Shown here: piece by piece, positions 1 to 5,840 of the stretch
Position numbering within the stretch: the first letter of the stretch is position 1
Layout of the letters: the number at the start of each line of letters is the position of its first letter
Source: Rheinheimera sp.
GTDB taxonomy: Bacteria; Pseudomonadota; Gammaproteobacteria; Enterobacterales; Alteromonadaceae
Length of the DNA: 11,759 nt
NCBI RefSeq assembly: GCF_020217005.1
Contig: NZ_JAIWOI010000299.1
Span: forward strand, 1 to 11,759
Direction of reading: 5' to 3'
Position numbers and translations under genes: made by a program
The notes under the pieces: generated by a model
The model's input: the letters and a program-made list of their open reading frames with translations, nothing else
What the model was told of the DNA's origin: nothing
Databases searched by the model: none

Positions 1-1214
1 TCAGAGGTTTGGCTAACCGGCAATATTACCTTTTTGAAAATCATGCTGATATCACGGACTATCAGCATAATTGCAATTACAGCGGTTGTGGTAACACCCT
101 CAACGTAGCCCATCCTATGACCCAGCGTTTGGTATTAGATGCATTACGCTACTGGGCCACAGAAATGCAGGTAGATGGTTTTCGTTTTGATCTGGCAGTT
201 ACTTTGGCCCGTGAGCACAAGAGATTTGACGCTTATGCCACTTTCTTGCAGGTGGTAGCTCAGGACCCTGTGTTAAGTCAGCTCAAACTTATTGCTGAAC
301 CTTGGGATTTAGGTCCCTTTGGTTATCAGTTGGGACAGTTTCCTGCTCATTGGTCCGAACTGAATGACAAATTCAGAGATACATTCAGAGCATTCTGGCG
401 TCAGGATCCCGGCCAACTGCCCGATTTTGCTACACGTTTATTAGGCTCAAGAGATATTTTTCAAAAGCATCATAAACCTGCCTGTTGCAGCGTAAACTTT
501 ATCAGTTATCACGATGGCTTTACTTTGCATGATATGGTGAGTTACCAGGATAAACACAATTGGTTAAATGCGGAGCAAAACCGCGATGGACACGGGCATA
601 ACCTGAGCTTGAACTACGGTATTGAAGGCTACAGTAGTGACGAGGATATTCTGTACAAAAGATTCCGCCATAAGCGGAATCTGGTGGCGAGCCTGATGTT
701 AAGTCAAGGCATAGTACACTGGCTCGGAGGCGACGAATTAAGTCAAACCCAGCAGGGTAATAACAATGCCTATTGTCAGGATAATGAAATAAGCTGGTTG
801 CATTGGGAACTGGATTATCAAGCGAGCCAATTTCTGTTGTTTGTGAAAAAAATGATAGGCATCCGGCAAGAGTTTAGTTGTTTACAGCAGTTATCACTAT
901 TGGATGATCAATACCAGTTGCATGGCGATAAACATCAGGTGAACTGGTATTTAGCTGATGGCAGTATCAAGCAGGATGAGCACTGGACAGATCCTTATAA
1001 AAGCAACTGTGTTTTTGTGATTGAACATTTAAAAGATCATCAGGCCATGCTGGTAATTATCAATGCCAGTGATCAACCGCTCCAGGTTGATTTACCGAAA
1101 AAGAGCTGGAAATTGTTGCTTGATACTCATTTTATTACGGGAGAACCGCTGGAAAATGCAGCAACCCGAACCAGGTATTTGCAAAGCGAACGATCTTTAT
1201 CCATTTGGTCTTGA
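1..1214 (+). CDS. glgX: Glycogen debranching enzyme GlgX, 3' part (5' end outside window)
   Basis: This is a GH13 isoamylase-type enzyme that hydrolyses alpha-1,6 branches of phosphorylase-trimmed glycogen in the cytoplasm. The frame is open from the window edge (first full codon at 3) and reads R-G-L-A-N-R-Q-Y-Y, matching internal GlgX sequence, so the TTG at 9 is not a real start. Numbering from that TTG, the GH13 motifs run in order: VDGFRFDLA with nucleophile D61, LIAEPWDLG with acid/base E97, and SYHDGFTLHD with transition-state stabiliser D169. The family block GNNNAYCQDN follows near residue 252. Spacing of the three acids agrees with E. coli GlgX (D336, E371, D443, recalled), so about 275 N-terminal residues are missing and the full protein would be near 675 aa, in the usual range. 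The stop is TGA at 1212. Only 89 nt separate it from gnd, and no convincing terminator is seen between them. The identification is secure; whether it lies in a glg operon cannot be seen. Confidence 0.95.
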   Translation, partial: RGLANRQYYLFENHADITDYQHNCNYSGCGNTLNVAHPMTQRLVLDALRYWATEMQVDGFRFDLAVTLAREHKRFDAYATFLQVVAQDPVLSQLKLIAEPWDLGPFGYQLGQFPAHWSELNDKFRDTFRAFWRQDPGQLPDFATRLLGSRDIFQKHHKPACCSVNFISYHDGFTLHDMVSYQDKHNWLNAEQNRDGHGHNLSLNYGIEGYSSDEDILYKRFRHKRNLVASLMLSQGIVHWLGGDELSQTQQGNNNAYCQDNEISWLHWELDYQASQFLLFVKKMIGIRQEFSCLQQLSLLDDQYQLHGDKHQVNWYLADGSIKQDEHWTDPYKSNCVFVIEHLKDHQAMLVIINASDQPLQVDLPKKSWKLLLDTHFITGEPLENAATRTRYLQSERSLSIWS

Positions 1215-1232
1215 GTTTTTTCAGCTGAGCTT

Positions 1233-1261
1233 TTTCTTTATGTTAAGTTTTCCAGTATAAT
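1233..1261 (+). promoter_or_regulatory. Candidate sigma70 promoter for gnd
   Basis: A perfect -10 hexamer TATAAT lies at 1256-1261 in the 89-nt gap between glgX and gnd. The -35 position 17 nt upstream (1233-1238, TTTCTT) is poor. It would give a leader of about 35 nt before the gnd ATG. The -10 is convincing but the whole promoter is only plausible. Confidence 0.45.
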
Positions 1262-1303
1262 CGCGGCCACTTTTGCAGTGCCGGATTTTAAAAGGAAAAT
1301 CAA

Positions 1304-2833
1304 ATGTCTGAGACATCCGTATTATGTGATATAGGTTTTGTCGGCGCAGGTGTGATGGGGAAAAACCTCATTTTAAATCTGGCTGATCACGGTTACAGGG
1401 TTGCCGCTTTTGATTTAGACCACAAAAAACTGGAAGCTGTTATAGCTCAGGATAAAGCCGAGCGTGGCGATAAGCCAGCCCGGGTCATTAGCTGCAGCTC
1501 CTATACAGAACTTCTATCGCGCTTATCTTCTCCTCATTTAGTTATTTTATCTGTGCCAGCTGGCAAGCCAGTGGATGATGTCTGTTTAAAACTGATTGAT
1601 GCCGGTATTCAAGCGGATGACATTATTGTGGATACAGGCAACAGTCTGTGGACAGATACGGTTCGTCGTGAAAAACACTACGAAGGAAAATTCATTTTCT
1701 TCAGTACTGCGGTGTCAGGTGGTGAAGTAGGGGCCCGTTTTGGTCCTTCACTGATGCCTAGTGGTGATCCTTACGCCTGGACTCGTATTGAGCCGATTTG
1801 GCGTGCCATAGCCGCTAAAGTAGATCCGACTACAGGTCGTCCGCTGGAGCGGCATGAACCTGGCAATCCGGTTACAGAAGGTGAGTCCTGTGCCACCTAC
1901 ATTGGGCCAGGTGGCTCCGGTCACTATGTAAAAATGGTACACAATGGCATTGAATACGCCGATATGCAGCTGATTTGTGAAGTTTACCAGGTGATGCGTG
2001 ATGCTCTGGGTATGAGTGCTCAGCAGATTTCCGACGTTTTTAAGGAATGGAATCAGGGTATTTTAAACAGCTATCTGATGGAAATCAGTGCCGAAGTTTT
2101 GGCGACTAAAGATTCGGAAACTGGTTTGCCTCTGGTTGATGTGATTCTGGATAAGGCCGGACAGAAAGGTACCGGGCTTTGGACTGCAGTCAGTAGTCTG
2201 GAATTAGGTTGTCCAGCGCCTACTATCAGTGAAGCCGTTTTTGCCCGCTCTATGTCAACGTTAAAAGAGCAACGGGTACTGGCATCCACTTTGTTACAAG
2301 GCCCTGTGCGTGAACATTGCACTAACCAAACTGCAGAGCAGATGATTAAGCAATTACACGACGCACTCTACTGTGCGAAAATTTGTGTTTATGCTCAGGG
2401 TTTTGATTTAATGAAAACCGCTGCTGCAGAACATGGCTGGCAGTTAAACTTTGCTGAGATTGCTAAAATCTGGCGTGCCGGTTGTATTATCCGGGCGGTG
2501 TTTTTACAGTCCATCACGGAAGCTTACGAACGGAATGACGATTTAGAAAACCTATTGTTGGACCCGTTTTTCTCCAAGCAGATTTCTGTCAATCAAATGA
2601 ACTGGCGCCGTGCTGTGGCCGAAGCTGCAATGACGGGAATTCCTGTCTCTGCTTTAAGTTCAGCACTGAGTTATTACGACTCGTACCGCACAGCGGTATT
2701 ACCAGCTAATTTGTTACAGGGGCAACGGGATTATTTTGGTGCTCATACCTTTGAGCGCACGGACAAAGCCAAGGGCAAAACTTTTCACGTCGACTGGAGT
2801 CATACTGACAGGCCGATGCAAAAAATTAAATAA
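1304..2833 (+). CDS. gnd: 6-phosphogluconate dehydrogenase, decarboxylating (long form)
   Basis: This cytoplasmic enzyme oxidatively decarboxylates 6-phosphogluconate to ribulose 5-phosphate. The 509-aa product starts with a Rossmann fold carrying GFVGAGVMGKN (residues 11-21). Next come SGGEVGARFGPS (138-149) and the active-site block YVKMVHNGIEYADMQ (208-222) with base K210 and acid E217. DKAGQKGTGLWT (283-294) and the C-terminal segment RTAVLPANLLQGQRDYFGAH (462-481) complete the family pattern. It is about 40 aa longer than E. coli Gnd (468 aa). Seventeen of these residues form an insertion around 173-196, just before the active-site block. At the end of strand beta-2 it reads F-D-L-D-H-K-K (36-42), where NADP-dependent enzymes have N-R-S/T, which hints at NAD use. 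The ATG at 1304 has an AGGA at 1293-1296. The gene ends just before a strong terminator and no zwf or pgl is adjacent in the window. The family call is certain; cofactor preference is inferred. Confidence 0.97.
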   Translation: MSETSVLCDIGFVGAGVMGKNLILNLADHGYRVAAFDLDHKKLEAVIAQDKAERGDKPARVISCSSYTELLSRLSSPHLVILSVPAGKPVDDVCLKLIDAGIQADDIIVDTGNSLWTDTVRREKHYEGKFIFFSTAVSGGEVGARFGPSLMPSGDPYAWTRIEPIWRAIAAKVDPTTGRPLERHEPGNPVTEGESCATYIGPGGSGHYVKMVHNGIEYADMQLICEVYQVMRDALGMSAQQISDVFKEWNQGILNSYLMEISAEVLATKDSETGLPLVDVILDKAGQKGTGLWTAVSSLELGCPAPTISEAVFARSMSTLKEQRVLASTLLQGPVREHCTNQTAEQMIKQLHDALYCAKICVYAQGFDLMKTAAAEHGWQLNFAEIAKIWRAGCIIRAVFLQSITEAYERNDDLENLLLDPFFSKQISVNQMNWRRAVAEAAMTGIPVSALSSALSYYDSYRTAVLPANLLQGQRDYFGAHTFERTDKAKGKTFHVDWSHTDRPMQKIK

Positions 2834-2834
2834 C

Positions 2835-2862
2835 AAAAAAGCCCCTGTTGGGGCTTTTTTTT
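2835..2862 (+). terminator. Bidirectional Rho-independent terminator after gnd
   Basis: GCCCC (2841-2845), loop TGTT and GGGGC (2850-2854) are followed by eight T and preceded by six A, so the A and T runs extend the stem. Because of the A run it can also work leftward, on transcripts reading back from the minus-strand lipoprotein gene through msrB. Confidence 0.93.
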
Positions 2863-2888
2863 ACCGTTCGCCAATTTAGGGGGAGCTA

Positions 2889-3287
2889 ATGAAAAAAACT
2901 GAACAAGAGTGGCGTCAGTTGCTGAATGACGAACAATACAGAGTGACGAGGCAAAAAGGTACAGAGTATCCATTCAGTGGCATCTTACTTCATAACAACG
3001 AGACAGGTAGTTACCATTGTGTCTGCTGTCAGCAGCCGTTGTTTGACTCTGCTGACAAATTTGACTCAGGCTGCGGCTGGCCTTCTTTTAGCAAAGCTAT
3101 TAAGGGGCAGGTGAAATACGAAAAGGATACTTCTCACGGTATGAATAGAATTGAGATTCTATGTCAGCAATGTGACGCTCATTTAGGTCACGTCTTTGAC
3201 GACGGCCCGGCACCGACCGGGCAACGTTATTGTGTGAATTCAGTGTCTTTACTTTTTAATCCGGACGTTAAAACTTCGGCGGAGTAA
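2889..3287 (+). CDS. msrB: Peptide-methionine (R)-S-oxide reductase MsrB
   Basis: MsrB reduces the R epimer of methionine sulfoxide in oxidised proteins, with thioredoxin as the usual electron donor. The 132-aa protein has the single SelR domain and no signal peptide, so it is cytoplasmic. Visible hallmarks are the zinc ligands C44/C47 and C92/C95, the SGCGWPSF loop (60-67) with C62 as probable resolving cysteine, and the catalytic block RYCVNSVSL with C115. The catalytic residue is cysteine, not selenocysteine. Start: ATG at 2889 behind a strong purine-rich AGGGGGAG (2878-2885). Only 26 nt separate it from the gnd terminator, too short for an obvious promoter, so it may depend on read-through or on a promoter inside the gnd 3' end. 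Its last 20 nt overlap the convergent lipoprotein gene. MsrB lies beside gapA in E. coli as well, which supports an old linkage. Confidence 0.96.
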   Translation: MKKTEQEWRQLLNDEQYRVTRQKGTEYPFSGILLHNNETGSYHCVCCQQPLFDSADKFDSGCGWPSFSKAIKGQVKYEKDTSHGMNRIEILCQQCDAHLGHVFDDGPAPTGQRYCVNSVSLLFNPDVKTSAE

Positions 3288-4062
3288 AATGCCCCAATAA
3301 CAGCTGAGCTTGAGTGTGCTCGGCTGTTTCTTTAATTTTTTCGTGATCAAGCTGCGCCTGATCCAGATAAATTTTCAGTTCCTGCAATTCTACGTTAAAC
3401 GCGCCACTCTGCTGGGCTAGCAAAGCCCAATGGTATGAACTGGCATAGTCTTTTTTCTTATAAAACATAGTCGTAAGTGATGCAAATATCTCTGGATCAA
3501 CTTTGGGTTCTGCCGGATAAAGCTCCAGGGCGTGATGCAGCAGCTCGATACTTTTTTCTCTGTCTCTTTTACTGTAATAGCTGACTAAGGCCAGTTGCAG
3601 CTCAGGTGTTTCGAGCTGCTTATTTTGTTCTGCCTGCAAAAAACGTTGCAGATGGCTGTCGCTTTTATTCCTGGACCAATGGTAATACAGCAGATGCGGG
3701 TCATCTGAACTGACGGTTTCGTCACTCAAACGCTTTATTTCTTTCAGGCTGGTCATATAACCAAGCATTCGGGTACTGGTTTTTTCCTTGAGCTTTATGT
3801 GTTCAATGCCTGCGGCCAATTCAATGCATTTTGAATACTTTTCAAAATCAAGGAGTAACTGGTATTTGTTTTTATCCGAAGGCAAGTGTTTCTCTTGATA
3901 GCGTTGCATGATCAAATCACGACGCTGCAAATTACAATGCGAATCATCATTCAGGTCAGTGCAAAGCCCGGGTTCTTTTTCGCATACAGCGCGCAAGGTT
4001 AGCTCGCCTTCCGAACAAGCGCTCAAAATAAATACACTCAGGGTTAACGCAAGATATTTCAT
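3268..4062 (-). CDS. Probable outer-membrane lipoprotein, DUF2989-like, with TPR-like repeats
   Basis: The function is unknown. The 264-aa product begins [16 protein letters not shown], a short basic-hydrophobic signal with lipobox L13-S14-A15-C16. Ser at +2 after the lipidated Cys suggests sorting to the outer membrane. Four further cysteines (27, 34, 43, 79) could form two periplasmic disulfides. The N-terminal half, with C-x6-C-x-D-L-N-D-D and [15 protein letters not shown] (66-80), resembles what I recall of the DUF2989 family in Vibrio and Shewanella. The C-terminal half has two helical hairpins of TPR/Sel1 style (about 152-182 and 190-220). I start it at ATG 4062, not at codons up to 4095, because GATGAGAAAC places a GAG six nt before this ATG and the signal peptide then begins correctly. 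It is divergent from the long GAPDH gene and convergent with msrB, overlapping msrB by 20 nt with no terminator between. The lipoprotein call is strong; the family name is moderately sure. Confidence 0.85.
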   Translation of the reverse strand: MKYLALTLSVFILSACSEGELTLRAVCEKEPGLCTDLNDDSHCNLQRRDLIMQRYQEKHLPSDKNKYQLLLDFEKYSKCIELAAGIEHIKLKEKTSTRMLGYMTSLKEIKRLSDETVSSDDPHLLYYHWSRNKSDSHLQRFLQAEQNKQLETPELQLALVSYYSKRDREKSIELLHHALELYPAEPKVDPEIFASLTTMFYKKKDYASSYHWALLAQQSGAFNVELQELKIYLDQAQLDHEKIKETAEHTQAQLLLGHFTPPKF

Positions 4063-4129
4063 AAGTTTCTCATCAGACTCTTCTGTGATCAGCATAACGA
4101 AGAATTAAGAAAAAATCTTTTTGTAATTC

Positions 4130-4146
4130 TTGTCGTAGTATTACAT
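4130..4146. promoter_or_regulatory. Candidate HexR operator upstream of gap
   Basis: TTGTCGTAGTATTACAT fits the HexR palindrome recalled from Shewanella and other gammaproteobacteria (TGTAAT-N3-ATTACA). The right arm is perfect, the left arm TGTCGT has 4 of 6, and the N3 spacing is exact. It overlaps the predicted -35 and spacer of the gap promoter, a position typical of repression, and also lies in the region shared with the divergent lipoprotein gene. HexR is known to control gap genes and other central carbon genes. The assignment rests on one imperfect site. Confidence 0.45.
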
Positions 4147-4159
4147 GTTCAATTACAAT
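4130..4159 (+). promoter_or_regulatory. Candidate sigma70 promoter for the long gap gene
   Basis: The -35 is TTGTCG (4130-4135) and the -10 is TACAAT (4154-4159), with an 18-nt spacer. The predicted transcription start is near 4166, giving a leader of about 62 nt before the chosen ATG at 4228. Confidence 0.55.
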
Positions 4160-4164
4160 GCGCC

Positions 4165-4192
4165 TGCCTCAATGTGGCGATGACCACAGGCA
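4165..4192 (+). promoter_or_regulatory. Possible stem-loop at the 5' end of the gap leader
   Basis: TGCCT (4165-4169) can pair with AGGCA (4188-4192), and GTGG (4174-4177) with CCAC (4184-4187), leaving a 4-nt bulge and a 6-nt loop. It would form right at the predicted transcript start. The DNA also reads TGTGG-N6-CCACA, the same half-site spacing as a CRP site but with two off-consensus bases. Either role is unproven. Confidence 0.3.
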
Positions 4193-4215
4193 CACCTCTG
4201 AACCTACAAGACGTA

Positions 4216-4220
4216 AAAGG
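4216..4220 (+). promoter_or_regulatory. Ribosome binding site that fixes the gap start
   Basis: AAAGG lies 7 nt before ATG 4228. The in-frame alternatives GTG 4174 and ATG 4180 have no Shine-Dalgarno sequence and would add 18 or 16 residues of low-similarity sequence encoded within the predicted leader. Confidence 0.7.
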
Positions 4221-4227
4221 CGAAACC

Positions 4228-5679
4228 ATGACTCTATCACATGAAGAACAGTATCAACGCAGCTGGCAGGAACGTCAGGAGTATGCTGAAAACATGCAAC
4301 CTATCATAGGTCGCTTGTACCGTAATAAAGGCATTGAAGTTGTGGTTTATGGTCGTCCTTTGGTCAATGCGACTACGATCGACATCATTAAGGCGCATAA
4401 AACAGTCGAACGTTTTGAACATCAGAAATTAAGATTAAGGGAAAGCTTTCCGATTCTAGAAGCTATTTCGACCATGGAATTAGCTCCAGGCCGCGTAGAC
4501 ATTGGCAAACTGGCTTTCGCCTACCTGTATAAAAACGCCGGTGAAGGCCAGAGCTTAGAACAGTACCTGGAAAAACAGTTAAATGAAATATTACATCGCG
4601 ACGATCAAATTAAGCCAGTTGATGTAGTGCTCTACGGTTTTGGTCGTATAGGTCGCTTATTAGCCCGTTTAATGTTGGAACGGTCAGGTCCGAGCAGTAA
4701 GTTGCGTTTAAGAGCTATTGTGGTGCGTGGAGGCCGAAAAGGCGATCTGGAGAAGCGAGCCAGTTTGCTGCGTCGCGATTCTATCCACGGTCCTTTTAAC
4801 GGCAGCATTACAGTAGATGAGGAAAATGGCGGTATTAAAGCTAACGGCACTTTTATCAAAGTGATTTATGCCGATTCTCCTGAGCTGGTGGATTACACTG
4901 CTTATGGTATTCATGATGCGTTAGTGGTCGATAACACCGGTATATGGAAAGACGACAAAGAACTGTCTATACACTTTAAATCAAAGGGCGCAGCAAAAGT
5001 ACTACTGACAGCGCCGGCAAAAGGCGAAGTTCACAATGTGGTCTATGGCGTGAACCACAGCATGATCCAGCCGGCTGATCGCATAGTATCAGCTGCAAGT
5101 TGCACTACGAACGCTATTACGCCAGTACTGAAAGCACTGAATGATGAGTTTGGTATTAAAAATGGCCATGTTGAAACTGTGCACTCCTACACCAACGACC
5201 AGAATTTGATCGACAACTACCACAAAGCTGAGCGTCGTGGCCGAGCTGCACCTTTAAACATGGTAATCACTTCAACTGGAGCTGCCAGTGCGGTAGCCAA
5301 AGCTTTACCTGAATTAAAAGGCAAGCTAACGGGTAATGCGATTCGGGTACCAACTCCAAATGTGTCTATGGCGATTTTGTCACTGAACCTGAATAAGGCA
5401 ACAAACAGGGAAGAACTAAATAACTATCTGCAAAAAGTGGCGTTGTTTTCCGAGTTACAGGACCAGATCGACTTCACCAGCTCTACTGAAATTGTTTCCA
5501 GCGACTTAGTGGGGTCCCGTTATGCCGGCGTGGTCGACTCTCAGGCAACAATAGTTCAGGATGATCGTTGTGTACTTTATGTATGGTACGACAACGAATT
5601 TGGTTACAGCACTCAGGTCATCAGGGTAATGAATGAAATGGCTGGTATTAAGTACCCGACTTTACCCATTAGTAAATAG
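4228..5679 (+). CDS. gap: Glyceraldehyde-3-phosphate dehydrogenase, long form with N-terminal extension
   Basis: The enzyme interconverts glyceraldehyde 3-phosphate and 1,3-bisphosphoglycerate in glycolysis or gluconeogenesis. The 483-aa protein is about 150 residues longer than classical GAPDH (near 330). Residues 1-130 are an extra domain of unknown role, also present in ~480-aa GAPDHs of marine gammaproteobacteria as I recall them. The classical part starts at VVLYGFGRIGR (133-143). Then come S-C-T-T-N with catalytic C292 (291-295), TVHSYTNDQ with catalytic H319 (317-325), VITSTGAASAVAKALPELKG (346-365), RVPTPNVS (373-380) and WYDNEFGYS (453-461). At the NAD-selecting sites it differs from GapA: beta-2 ends in A-I-V-V-R-G (R167 where NAD enzymes have Asp), and the Leu-Pro pair is replaced by N330-Y331. 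This suggests NADP or dual use and possibly a gluconeogenic role. The gene is monocistronic between its own promoter and terminator, with a HexR-like operator. The family is certain; direction and cofactor are inferred. Confidence 0.95.
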   Translation: MTLSHEEQYQRSWQERQEYAENMQPIIGRLYRNKGIEVVVYGRPLVNATTIDIIKAHKTVERFEHQKLRLRESFPILEAISTMELAPGRVDIGKLAFAYLYKNAGEGQSLEQYLEKQLNEILHRDDQIKPVDVVLYGFGRIGRLLARLMLERSGPSSKLRLRAIVVRGGRKGDLEKRASLLRRDSIHGPFNGSITVDEENGGIKANGTFIKVIYADSPELVDYTAYGIHDALVVDNTGIWKDDKELSIHFKSKGAAKVLLTAPAKGEVHNVVYGVNHSMIQPADRIVSAASCTTNAITPVLKALNDEFGIKNGHVETVHSYTNDQNLIDNYHKAERRGRAAPLNMVITSTGAASAVAKALPELKGKLTGNAIRVPTPNVSMAILSLNLNKATNREELNNYLQKVALFSELQDQIDFTSSTEIVSSDLVGSRYAGVVDSQATIVQDDRCVLYVWYDNEFGYSTQVIRVMNEMAGIKYPTLPISK

Positions 5680-5695
5680 ATTGACAGACTATAAG

Positions 5696-5727
5696 AGGCC
5701 GCCTGAGTGCGGCCTTTTGTTTTTTTT
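5696..5727 (+). terminator. Rho-independent terminator after gap
   Basis: AGGCCGC (5696-5702) and GCGGCCT (5709-5715) form a perfect 7-bp GC-rich stem with a 6-nt loop. A T-rich tail interrupted by one G (TTTTGTTTTTTTT) follows, 16 nt after the gap stop. Confidence 0.93.
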
Positions 5728-5752
5728 ACCCGCCCAAAAATATGCGTCGCGG

Positions 5753-5781
5753 CTGAACAGTCAGAGATTTAATGATATGAT
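5753..5781 (+). promoter_or_regulatory. Weak candidate promoter for the M14 peptidase gene
   Basis: TATGAT at 5776-5781 is a fair -10. The -35 position 17 nt upstream, CTGAAC (5753-5758), matches only in part. It lies in the 161-nt gap after the gap terminator, where a promoter for the next gene is needed. Low certainty. Confidence 0.35.
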
Positions 5782-5840
5782 GCTGCTTCCGTTAAGACAG
5801 TCTTTAGGCTGCGCCTGTACTCTAACCAAGTGGATATGTT

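Noticed and set aside
9..11. TTG at 9 as the start of the first gene
   Set aside because: The frame is open to the edge and upstream codons encode R-G-L that continue the GlgX match, so the gene is truncated by the window and not a short protein.
3186..3290. MsrB as a selenoprotein or programmed frameshift
   Set aside because: The catalytic codon gives Cys (C115), and the frame runs to a normal TAA.
4174..4227. Extended GAPDH start at GTG 4174 or ATG 4180
   Set aside because: No Shine-Dalgarno for either, while ATG 4228 has AAAGG at good spacing and the expected family N-terminus.
5797..5820. AGGC-TGC-GCCT dyad upstream of the M14 gene as a regulatory hairpin
   Set aside because: Only 4 bp of stem with a 3-nt loop; too small to support a claim.
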